A stretch of 18,870 nucleotides of DNA from OFTM382 sp964352615 (GTDB lineage Bacteria > Planctomycetota > Phycisphaerae > Phycisphaerales > UBA1924): NCBI GenBank assembly GCA_964352615.1, contig CAYGSG010000054.1, positions 1 through 18,870 of the forward strand. The letters are read 5' to 3'. How positions within the stretch are numbered: position 1 is the stretch's first letter; the number at the start of each line of letters is the position of its first letter. Below are positions 1-5,917 of the stretch, in pieces. The notes beneath the pieces were generated by a model. That model ran no database searches, was not told the origin of the DNA, and saw nothing but the letters and a program-made list of their open reading frames with translations. A program made the translations under genes and the position numbers.

Positions 1-127
1 TACCGTCAAGACGCCGAAGACGTTCCGCAGGGACGCCGCCGCGGGACTCAAGCATCTGCACAACAAGCGGCTCAACGCCCAGCGGACGACAGCCGCCTCG
101 AAGGGCAAGGCCAGCGGCCGCGGATGA
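1..127 (+). CDS. C-terminal fragment of an unidentified basic protein
   Basis: The frame beginning at base 2 is open from the window edge to a TGA at 125-127 and gives 41 residues (starting TVKTPKTFRRD, ending GKASGRG). Nearly every codon in this frame ends in G or C, unlike the other two frames, which supports it as the real one. The fragment is rich in Lys, Arg and Ala and has an unstructured basic tail, as in many nucleic-acid-binding proteins, but no domain can be recognised from so little sequence. The start and most of the gene lie outside the window. I do not assign a function. Confidence 0.55.
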   Translation, partial: TVKTPKTFRRDAAAGLKHLHNKRLNAQRTTAASKGKASGRG

Positions 128-190
128 GCTGATCTAGGCCAGTTCAAGGCCCACAGGGCCAAACGCCTCGGAGTCCGATCGCGTAAACCC

Positions 191-224
191 CTAAAAAACA
201 AGACCCTGCAAATGCAGGGTCTTA
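191..224 (-). terminator. Intrinsic terminator of tRNA-Ser(GGA)
   Basis: A perfect 11-bp inverted repeat (200-210 with 213-223, AAGACCCTGCA/TGCAGGGTCTT) has a minimal loop. On the minus strand it is followed by a run of six T (193-198 on the plus strand). It lies 7 nt past the tRNA-Ser 3' end, in the correct orientation for Rho-independent termination of that tRNA. Confidence 0.9.
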
Positions 225-230
225 TCGAAG

Positions 231-319
231 CGGAGAGGGGGGGATTCGAACCCCCGAGCCGGGTTGCCCCGACTACACGGATTCCAGCCGTGCTCCTTCA
301 GCCGCTCGGACACCTCTCC
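231..319 (-). tRNA. tRNA-Ser(GGA)
   Basis: Read on the minus strand this folds as an 89-nt class II tRNA. The acceptor stem is GGAGAGG/CCTCTCC with discriminator G. The D arm contains CCGAGCGGCTGAAGG, the anticodon stem CACGG/CCGTG holds loop CTGGAAT (anticodon GGA), there is a long variable arm, and the T arm carries GGTTCGAATCC. The long variable arm and discriminator G fit serine. CCA is not encoded. A TATAGT hexamer on the minus strand (335-340) lies 15 nt before the tRNA and is a reasonable -10 element, but I see no good -35. Confidence 0.97.
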
Positions 320-513
320 GGCATAAGGGCGAGCACTATAGAGCCAACGCCAGCCCGCTGCCCATCTGCACGCTTTGTTTGGAGGAACCGGCATCTTGGG
401 GTATCTTCTATCGCGGGAGCCGTAGCTCGGAGCCGCGCCATCGCTGCACGCTGCGACGCCAAGGGGGCGGATGGCTCAATAACGTCGGCGGTCGGAGAGC
501 GAAAGGGTTCATC

Positions 514-2103
514 ATGCGTTTGGGATGTGTTCTGGCACTTGTTTTGGGGATCGCTACAGCGTCCCACGCTCAAACCGCAACCGCTCAAGTGGATGAGGCC
601 CAGCCCTCGCGCGCTGCGATCCATCTGCCCGTTCAGCTTGGGCCGGTGCTTGATCTGAACAACGCCGAACCCAACGACGGCACCGGCGGCGGCTGGTTCC
701 CTGAGATGAACTGCATCAACACGAACACCCACTCCGGATCCGATTTCGGCGGCGGAGCGTTCGTGGGCCAGGGCGGCTTCTCTGAAGGCGAGATCGCCGC
801 AGCATCCTACACACTCCCCGCCTCGGCATTCCCCATCCGCATCATCTCGACCGAGGCCATCTTCGTAACCGTCGGCGCGACCACGGTCACCACCACCGAA
901 TGGTCCATGCTCATCTGGGAGGGCACGCCCGACACCGGCACGCTGCTCTACGAGTTCAGCTCCGATGATCTAATTCTTCCCCATCTTGTTCTCGGACCGG
1001 GCAACGACGGCGCGAACATTCAACTCTCGGTCGACCCGAGCGATCCCGAGCAGATCTTCCTGTTCAACACCGATTCCAGCGCCACCTTCACCGTCGGCTA
1101 CCGCATCGACAAGCACAACTCGCAGACCGCCAACCCCTGCCTCATCGCACCGCCGCAGACCCTCAACGCATTCCCTTCCACCGACACCAACGGGCTCGGC
1201 CAAGCCTCGCAGAACTGGCTCTTCGGGCTTAACTGCGGCCCTATCGGGTGCCCCTCCAATGGCGGCTGGACCACGTTCGCGAGCCTGCCGTTCTTCTGCC
1301 AGCCCAGCGGCGACTGGAACATCCGCGTCACATGGGAGAGCGTCAACTGCAACGGCCCGACCGGCGCGTGCTGCCTAACAGACGGCACCTGCCTCGAAAC
1401 TGACGCCACCTCCTGCGACACACTCGACGGCGCCTACCAGGGCGACGGCACCCTGTGCTCCCAGGTTTCATGCCCCGCTGCGACCGAGGCCTGCTGCTTC
1501 GAGTCCACCAGCGGCTGCCTCGACCTCGACCCGGCCCAGTGCATCCTCGCAGGCGGCCAAGCCCAAGGCCCCGGCACCGAATGCGCGACCACCATCTGCT
1601 TCCCGATGGGCGCTGCATGCCTGCCCGACGGTTCGTGCGTCGACGGCGTCACGCCCGAAGAAGCCCTCATGCTCGGCGGCATCTTCCAAGGTGACGCCAC
1701 CGAGTGCGCCACCACCAACTGCCCCGAACCCACAGGGGCTGCCTGCTTCCCCAATGGTGCATGCCTTGTGCTGACCCAGTCGCAGGCCACGGTCGCCGGC
1801 GCGTCGTGGGCAGGCCCGGGGACGACCTGCGACGACGCCAACATGAACGGCACGGCCGACGCCTGCGAAGCCACCTGCACGGGTGACATTGCCGACGACT
1901 TCGGCACGCTGAACGGCGGAGACGGCATGATCAGCTTCGGCGACTTCCTCGCCCTGCTCGGCCTCATCGGGCCTTGCCCCGGCATGGCACCCGGCTGCAC
2001 GGGCGATATCGCCGACGACTTCGGCACGCTGAACGGCGGAGACGCCATGGTCAGCTTCGGCGATTTCCTTGCCCTGCTCGGGCTCATCGGGCCCTGCCCG
2101 TAA
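514..2103 (+). CDS. Secreted Cys-rich repeat protein with tandem dockerin-like C-terminal tails
   Basis: This encodes 529 aa. I chose the ATG at 514, not the upstream in-frame ATG at 379, because it is preceded by AAGGG at 503-507 and begins a clean signal peptide (MRLGCVLALVLGIATASHA, cleavage after SHA). Residues about 30-275 form a secreted, probably beta-rich domain I do not recognise. Residues about 280-450 contain four Cys-rich units of the form CC..DGxC...C...GG..G.GT.C....C. A DxNxNGTADACE segment follows, resembling short calcium-binding loops. The tail is two near-identical 40-residue units (from residues 456 and 496), each TGDIADDFGTLNGGD then SFGDFLALLGLIGPCP. I know this tail as a dockerin-like C-terminus of Phycisphaerales exported proteins, proposed to act in surface anchoring or sorting. 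The gene stands alone with its own terminator. Export is well supported; the ligand or substrate is unknown. Confidence 0.88.
   Translation: MRLGCVLALVLGIATASHAQTATAQVDEAQPSRAAIHLPVQLGPVLDLNNAEPNDGTGGGWFPEMNCINTNTHSGSDFGGGAFVGQGGFSEGEIAAASYTLPASAFPIRIISTEAIFVTVGATTVTTTEWSMLIWEGTPDTGTLLYEFSSDDLILPHLVLGPGNDGANIQLSVDPSDPEQIFLFNTDSSATFTVGYRIDKHNSQTANPCLIAPPQTLNAFPSTDTNGLGQASQNWLFGLNCGPIGCPSNGGWTTFASLPFFCQPSGDWNIRVTWESVNCNGPTGACCLTDGTCLETDATSCDTLDGAYQGDGTLCSQVSCPAATEACCFESTSGCLDLDPAQCILAGGQAQGPGTECATTICFPMGAACLPDGSCVDGVTPEEALMLGGIFQGDATECATTNCPEPTGAACFPNGACLVLTQSQATVAGASWAGPGTTCDDANMNGTADACEATCTGDIADDFGTLNGGDGMISFGDFLALLGLIGPCPGMAPGCTGDIADDFGTLNGGDAMVSFGDFLALLGLIGPCP
1879..2100 (+). repeat. Tandem 120-bp duplication encoding two dockerin-like tails
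   Basis: Two copies of the terminal module begin at 1879 and 1999, a period of 120 nt. The stretch 1891-1924 is identical to 2011-2044, and the remainder differs mainly at third positions (for example GGTGACATT versus GGCGATATC). The pattern suggests an in-frame tandem duplication followed by drift under selection on the protein. Confidence 0.93.
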
Positions 2104-2133
2104 GCGAGCCGCCGACCAAGTTCATCCACAGCC

Positions 2134-2167
2134 AATACCGCGGGCCTGCGCCCACGGTATTTCTTTT
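2134..2167 (+). terminator. Intrinsic terminator after the Cys-rich exoprotein
   Basis: The stem AATACCG-C-GGGC (2134-2145) pairs with GCCC-A-CGGTATT (2150-2161) through a CTGC loop, with one internal C/A mismatch. It is followed by TTTCTTTT. It lies 30 nt past the stop codon of the plus-strand gene and is correctly oriented. Confidence 0.9.
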
Positions 2168-2255
2168 GGCGACATCTACTCGATTCTGGCGCGCAAGCGT
2201 GTGCGTTCAAGCCGTGGGCGGGAGCCCGCGGTTCTTGCGATCGTCGCCGTTGCAA

Positions 2256-2864
2256 TCAGGCTCGTGGCGCATCGATCGCCGCTCGCAGCGCGCGCGCGAT
2301 CTCATCGGGTTCGCTCATGCGTCCGCTGCCGAGCGTTCGGCATGCCTGCCAGCCGTCCGCGGGCCCAACAAGCTCGAACCCGTCGGCCTTGAGCTGTTCG
2401 GCGTTGCGCTGCGTCGAGGCTTGGCCCCACATCGCAGCGTTCATCGCGGGTGCCAGCAATACCGGCACGCGCGCACGGTCCACCGCGCTCAGGATCAGGC
2501 TGACGATGTCGTCCGTGCGTCCCGTCGCCAGCCGGGCCATCGCGTCCATTGTGCAGGGCGCGACCACCGCGGCCGACAGATTCCGCGCCAGCGAGATGTG
2601 CTGAGGGTCCTGCGATTCGATGTGCTCCCAAGCGCTGGTGTACACCGCGCGGCCCGAGAGCGCCTGGAACGTCAGTGGGGTGATGAACTTGGTCGCACCG
2701 GGCGTCATCGCAACGGTGACATCAGCGCCTCGCTGCACGAGCCGGCTGACCAGGGTCGCGCTTTTGTACGCGGCGATCCCGCCGGTCACGCCGACAAGAA
2801 TCCTCGGCCCGTCATCGAACGAGGGCCAGGCATCAGCCGGTGTGTTGGATGGTTGTCCAGCCAC
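2256..2864 (-). CDS. coaC: Phosphopantothenoylcysteine decarboxylase (CoaC-type flavoprotein)
   Basis: This encodes 202 aa from a GTG at 2864, 10 nt after the omega stop. The frame stays open further upstream but would then overlap the omega gene, and homology only begins near residue 20. The family decarboxylates 4'-phosphopantothenoylcysteine to 4'-phosphopantetheine in coenzyme A synthesis, using FMN. Visible hallmarks are GVTGGIAAYK (25-34, FMN binding), His89 in QHISLA (E. coli Dfp His75), PAMNAAMW (139-146, containing the Dfp Asn125 equivalent), and Cys175 followed by GSGRM (Dfp Cys158 and substrate clamp). The protein ends about where the decarboxylase half of Dfp ends, so the CoaB synthetase half is absent and must be encoded elsewhere. 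A related flavin decarboxylase of the same fold is a less likely alternative. Confidence 0.9.
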   Translation of the reverse strand: MAGQPSNTPADAWPSFDDGPRILVGVTGGIAAYKSATLVSRLVQRGADVTVAMTPGATKFITPLTFQALSGRAVYTSAWEHIESQDPQHISLARNLSAAVVAPCTMDAMARLATGRTDDIVSLILSAVDRARVPVLLAPAMNAAMWGQASTQRNAEQLKADGFELVGPADGWQACRTLGSGRMSEPDEIARALRAAIDAPRA

Positions 2865-2874
2865 GTCGCTCGCG

Positions 2875-3126
2875 TTAGAGCAGCGCGCTGCCGGCCTTTG
2901 AGCCAGCCAGCGCCGGGCTCGGGGCCGTGTCGTTGACGTTGCCGATGGTGATCTTGTCCTGCACGATCTCTTCGATCGCCAGTTCCAGGTCGGATCGACC
3001 GTCACGCTCGATGAGCGGGCGGGCGCCCTCCATCAGCTCGACGAGCCGGCGCTGGATAAGGGCGCAGAGCTGGAAGCGTCCGCCCACCTTCTTGACAATT
3101 TCATCGCTTTTCAGATGCTCGATCAT
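2875..3126 (-). CDS. rpoZ: RNA polymerase omega subunit
   Basis: This encodes 83 aa. The ATG at 3126 is preferred over a TTG at 3135 because the Shine-Dalgarno GGAGGG (3138-3143) would be only 2 nt from the TTG but 11 nt from the ATG. The N-terminal half contains the conserved omega core KVGGRFQLCALIQRRLVEL, followed by a segment resembling the omega C-terminal helix (DLELAIEEIVQDKI). Omega helps fold and assemble the beta' subunit. The protein is short, lacks the usual MARVTVEDC-type start, and resembles the divergent omega of planctomycetes. It is followed by coaC, and rpoZ-coaBC adjacency is common in bacteria, which supports both calls. gmk, often upstream, is absent. Confidence 0.87.
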   Translation of the reverse strand: MIEHLKSDEIVKKVGGRFQLCALIQRRLVELMEGARPLIERDGRSDLELAIEEIVQDKITIGNVNDTAPSPALAGSKAGSALL

Positions 3127-3399
3127 GTCGTCCAATGCCCTCCAAGGCCCATGGGGTGCACCCGGGCCAAGCGGGTCTATACTAGGCCTGAGCGGTTGGC
3201 CCAGCAGTTGACAGGCCCCAGCTCAGGCGGACCCCGGGGGAACGCAGCACGGTGCTCGCACTCGATCGGCCCACAGGCCCGGAGCGACTCAGTCGTTCGG
3301 TTCGGCCCGGCCCTGGCAGCACCCGACTCAATGGACTCGCGCCCATCGGGGCAGCAGCTGGCCTCTCGACGAGAGCCGGTCGGTTTGGAGGATTGGCAG
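3127..3399. promoter_or_regulatory. Divergent intergenic region between rpoZ and the DUF3553-type gene
   Basis: This 273-nt stretch carries no convincing gene. It must hold the promoters of two divergent units. AT-rich sequence is limited to TATACT at 3178-3183 (reading TAGTATA on the other strand). An 8-bp inverted repeat, GCCTGAGC at 3186-3193 and GCTCAGGC at 3221-3228, brackets a TTGACA at 3208-3213. I cannot match a -35/-10 pair at standard spacing, so the exact promoters are unassigned. Confidence 0.35.
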
Positions 3400-3993
3400 A
3401 TGGTCAGCAAGCGTTGGAGCCGGGGCGACCGGGTCATGCACCCCTCTCGGCCCGAGTGGGGGGCGGGCGAGGTGATCTCGGCCCAAGCCGCCACCATCGA
3501 GGGCAAAGCCTGCCAGCGGCTCAGCATCCGCTTTGAGCGTGGCGGGCTCAAGACTCTCTCCACAGCCGTCGCCAACCTCGCCGAGGCTGCAGCGGGTAGG
3601 ACCGCTCCCCAGCGCCAGCCAACCGCAATGCCCGCCTTCGAGGCCGATGAGCCTTCCTATCAGGACCGCCTCCGCACCCTTCCCGAGCCGGCGACCGATC
3701 CCTTTCGCTCGCTCGCCAGCAGGCTTACCCAGACCTGCCTGCTCTACCGCTTTACAGAAGCGCCCGCGTCGCTGTTCGACTGGGCTGCCGCGCAGACCGG
3801 TCTGACCGATCCGCTCACGCAGTTCAACCGCCACGAGCTCGAAGACGCCTTCGCCCGCTTCCGCCGCCAGCGGGACGACCACTTCTTTGACCTCATCCGT
3901 TCGCTCCGCAAGGACGATCCCTCGGCTCTGGCCGAGGTGCTGGCCAAGGCCCCCGAGCCCGCCAAGCAGATGGCGGCCCGTTCGCAACGCTGA
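3400..3993 (+). CDS. DUF3553-type domain protein
   Basis: This encodes 197 aa. The ATG at 3400 has a strong Shine-Dalgarno, GGAGG at 3387-3391 with an 8-nt spacer; the same frame is open upstream but that part reads as non-coding. Residues 1-62 (WSRGDRVMHPSRPEWGAGEV, then RLSIRFERGGLKTL) match the pattern of the DUF3553 family, a small SH3-like beta domain with no assigned function. It resembles the fold often attached to helicases and RNA-polymerase-binding proteins such as the CarD/UvrD C-terminal domains. A Pro-rich linker (about 63-85) leads to a helical C-terminal region (about 86-197) with many Arg, Asp and Phe residues, which I do not recognise. The 89-residue coiled-coil gene downstream may be co-transcribed. 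The protein is probably cytoplasmic, with no signal or membrane segment. Confidence 0.8.
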   Translation: MVSKRWSRGDRVMHPSRPEWGAGEVISAQAATIEGKACQRLSIRFERGGLKTLSTAVANLAEAAAGRTAPQRQPTAMPAFEADEPSYQDRLRTLPEPATDPFRSLASRLTQTCLLYRFTEAPASLFDWAAAQTGLTDPLTQFNRHELEDAFARFRRQRDDHFFDLIRSLRKDDPSALAEVLAKAPEPAKQMAARSQR

Positions 3994-4000
3994 GCGTTGC
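3984..4000 (+). other. Perfect hairpin spanning a stop codon
   Basis: GCAACGC (3984-3990) and GCGTTGC (3994-4000) form a perfect 7-bp stem whose 3-nt loop is exactly the TGA stop codon of the DUF3553-type gene. No T-run follows, so it is not a classical terminator. It might act as an RNA 3'-end stabiliser or be fortuitous. Confidence 0.4.
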
Positions 4001-4229
4001 CAAAGCACAACATCCCGCGCAGACCCCCAAAGCGGACGCACCCGTGCGCACGCCCAGAAATCGTGTGCGCTCACCGCAGTCGTCGGTTCTCTCGGACCTT
4101 GTTCGCCCGGCGCCGTCTTGAGCTGCGTGTCAAAGGCTCTGGCCCGGCGGTTGAAAGGTCTCTCCAATCGGCGGCCCCGCGCCGCGACAGCACCAGACCC
4201 GACGCCGCGCCAGCCAAGGAGAGATCGTC

Positions 4230-4499
4230 ATGCACGAGCAAGAATTCACCGCCAAGCTCGACACCCTCCTCGAGAAGATCGATAACCTCCCTCCCGAGCA
4301 GCGGGTCGAGCTTGAACGCCTCGCCTCCCAGACCCGTGCCCGCCACGAGCTGATGCACAAAAACCTTGGCGAGCTGCAGAACTCGCTCGACCACCTCCGC
4401 CTGAGCGTCAAGTACCTGGTGTTCGATCTGGAAGCCACTCGGCGGGAGAACACCTACCTCCGCACGCTCGTGGACAAAGGCGACGCTCCCGACGCCTGA
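4230..4499 (+). CDS. Conserved small coiled-coil protein of unknown function
   Basis: This encodes 89 aa from an ATG preceded by AAGGAGAG (4216-4223, 6-nt spacer), a strong ribosome binding site. The protein is almost entirely helical and charged. Residues 1-40 contain a helix rich in Leu and Glu, and residues 41-80 a second helix carrying LDHLRLSVKYLVFDLEATRR. I recall this SVKYLVFDLEATRREN signature from small planctomycete proteins of unknown role, but I cannot cite a named family. There is no signal peptide, membrane helix, zinc motif or obvious DNA-binding helix-turn-helix. The 236-nt gap to the DUF3553-type gene leaves operon status open. Confidence 0.83.
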   Translation: MHEQEFTAKLDTLLEKIDNLPPEQRVELERLASQTRARHELMHKNLGELQNSLDHLRLSVKYLVFDLEATRRENTYLRTLVDKGDAPDA

Positions 4500-4641
4500 G
4501 CCCTGCCGATCCTGCATCCCAGCCAATCTACCGATCAAGCTGCCAAGCACGCCGCTGGCCCTGCTGTGGGGCCCGCTGCGTGCTGCGTGGGTTCGCGGTG
4601 TACGCTCGGCGGTGTCGGGGCTATCCTCTCGGCCAGACCAT

Positions 4642-4730
4642 GGACAGGTGGCCGAGCGGCTGAAGGCACCGCTTTGCTAAAGCGGCGTACGTGTTAAAGC
4701 GTACCGCGGGTTCGAATCCCGCCCTGTCCG
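4642..4730 (+). tRNA. tRNA-Ser(GCT)
   Basis: An 89-nt class II tRNA with acceptor stem GGACAGG/CCTGTCC and discriminator G. It has a D arm with CCGAGCGGCTGAAGG, anticodon stem CCGCT/AGCGG with loop TTGCTAA (anticodon GCT, reading AGC/AGT), a long variable arm with stem GTACG/CGTAC, and a T arm GGTTCGAATCC. CCA is not encoded. TATCCT at 4622-4627 is a weak -10 candidate. Together with the minus-strand tRNA-Ser(GGA) it gives the window two serine isoacceptors about 4.3 kb apart. Confidence 0.97.
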
Positions 4731-4841
4731 CTTGCTTCAGGGGCTCGCGGAGGCCGACCGCTGCCAGCCCCGACTCCGTTCCGCTCTCGCAATGACTCGA
4801 CGGGCAATCGTGTCACCCTCTATATGAACAAGGAGACTGCC

Positions 4842-5111
4842 ATGGGACGCAAGAACATCTCACACAATCTCGATGCCGACTCCACGGAGCGGTTTTGAGG
4901 TAACGAGTAAGCGCCGGAGGGGCTTTTAACTCCGAGACGGCGGTCAGGCGCGGCTACCGCGAGATCATGACCGAAGTCGGGGCGATGGAGCTTCTAGAGA
5001 AACTCGGACGCAACGATCCCTGCCCCTGCGGGAGCGGGCTTCGGTTTCAAGCGGTGCTGCCTGAAGTCGGGTGCGCTCGACGGCTCAAACCGTAAGGATT
5101 ACTACCGCTGA
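4842..5111 (+). pseudogene. Disrupted small SEC-C zinc-motif protein
   Basis: An AAGGAG ribosome binding site (4830-4835, 6-nt spacer) precedes an ATG at 4842. The frame reads MGRKNISHNLDADSTERF and then meets TGA at 4896-4898. About 32 nt later the same protein appears to continue in another frame (NSETAVRRGYREIM ... ELLEKLGRNDPCPCGSG). Within the SEC-C motif a further single-base shift (extra T in CGGTTTCAAG near 5043-5047) is needed to reach FKRCCLKSGALDG and the stop at 5109-5111. Removing 32 nt and one T restores a plausible 78-aa protein ending in a complete CPC...CC zinc-binding SEC-C motif. SEC-C occurs at the SecA C-terminus and in many small proteins, where it binds zinc and sometimes ribosomes or SecB. 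A sequencing error could explain the single T but hardly the 32-bp block. Confidence 0.82.
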
Positions 5112-5117
5112 ATTGCG

Positions 5118-5145
5118 CAGGCCGCCTCCCAGGGGCGGCCTGTTT
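5118..5145 (+). terminator. Intrinsic terminator after the SEC-C pseudogene
   Basis: A perfect 9-bp stem, CAGGCCGCC (5118-5126) with GGCGGCCTG (5134-5142), has a 7-nt loop and is followed by a short T-run (TTTCG). It starts 6 nt after the ancestral stop codon, consistent with an originally functional transcription unit. Confidence 0.75.
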
Positions 5146-5308
5146 CGTGCGCGATCGTGTTTCGACTTCGGTGGCATGCAAGCCTCAGCGTTGTAGATTC
5201 ACAACGGGCGGATGCCCCGTCAGTACACGCAGCCCCCGCCAGGCAGGCTAGAGCCCGCAGACTCTCGGACCTGCCGACCGGCACGCGGGTTGAACATGAT
5301 CGGAGATC

Positions 5309-5785
5309 ATGCGCACAAGCTCCAAGAACCTGATCGCAGCCGCCGCGCTTACCGGCATAGGAGCTATGGCTCTGCTGGGTGCTGCGGGCTGCGCCACTTC
5401 CCAGCGGGCGGCGCCCGCGCCCGCCGTCGGGGCAGGTGCCTCATGGTCAGCGGTTATGGACACGCCCGAGCTCGCCCGTCTCGCAAGCCAGAACGCTAAC
5501 CAGGACGCAGGCCCGATCACCTCGCGCCGCGACAGCGACCTTCAGCCCCGCGACAGCCGGCTCGCCACAGCCACCGATCAATGGCCCAGGCCAGCGCGTC
5601 CTTCGCTCTACCGCGACCGGTACTTCCGCGTATCGAACCCGCACGCCAACGGGTTCATCTATTACCAATCGGGCGGCTCGTCGGATTACTACGAGTCACA
5701 CACCCAGTCACACACGCAGTCGCACTACTCGACGTACCAACGCAGCGAACGCCAGCAACGCACCGGCGTGCGTGGGTGGCCCTGA
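5309..5785 (+). CDS. Putative small lipoprotein with HTQS repeats
   Basis: This encodes 158 aa. The ATG at 5309 has GGAG at 5302-5305, which is a close spacing of 3 nt. Residues 1-28 look like a lipoprotein signal peptide: basic start MRTSSK, hydrophobic core, then LLGAAGC with Cys28. The lipobox is imperfect (Ala, not Leu, at -3). Residues 34-45 are an Ala/Pro linker. The rest is polar, with a Tyr/Ser-rich C-terminal third containing tandem HTQS (131-138) within a Ser/Tyr/Gln-rich stretch. No enzyme domain is visible. The monocistronic layout, with a terminator just before it and a convergent gene after it, supports an independent gene. It could be a surface-exposed or periplasmic structural lipoprotein. 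I do not recognise the family. Confidence 0.7.
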   Translation: MRTSSKNLIAAAALTGIGAMALLGAAGCATSQRAAPAPAVGAGASWSAVMDTPELARLASQNANQDAGPITSRRDSDLQPRDSRLATATDQWPRPARPSLYRDRYFRVSNPHANGFIYYQSGGSSDYYESHTQSHTQSHYSTYQRSERQQRTGVRGWP

Positions 5786-5808
5786 GCCGGATCGGTTCAT
5801 GGGCCAAA

Positions 5809-5842
5809 TAAAACACACCCGGCGACTCTGAAGTCTGCCGGG
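5809..5842 (-). terminator. Intrinsic terminator of the fibro-slime gene
   Basis: CCCGGC-GACT (5818-5827) pairs with AGTC-T-GCCGGG (5832-5842), with a single-base bulge and a CTGA loop. On the minus strand it is followed by TGTGTTTTATTT. The T-rich side faces away from the fibro-slime gene, so it ends that transcript. It also sits in the convergent gap after the lipoprotein gene. Confidence 0.8.
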
Positions 5843-5917
5843 CGCGCGTGGGTGGGGGCTCGCGTGTCGCGGAGCGTTAGCACCAGGGTGCGAACGTTTC
5901 GCGGGTGTTGGCTTCGA

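Noticed and set aside
379..513. Upstream in-frame ATG that would add 45 residues to the Cys-rich exoprotein
   Set aside because: It would bury the signal peptide, has no ribosome binding site, and the added segment is Arg-rich and non-coding in character. The start at 514 has AAGGG and a clean leader.
1879..2100. CRISPR-like direct repeat
   Set aside because: Only two copies with a 120-nt period, lying inside a coding frame and encoding the same protein module.
5006..5060. Programmed frameshift in the SEC-C motif
   Set aside because: There is no slippery heptamer or downstream structure that I can identify, and an upstream stop-containing insert already breaks the gene. Decay is the simpler reading, though not proven.
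4642..5145. Integrative element at tRNA-Ser(GCT)
   Set aside because: I looked for a second copy of the tRNA 3' end as an attachment site and for integrase-like genes and found neither; only one broken small gene follows.
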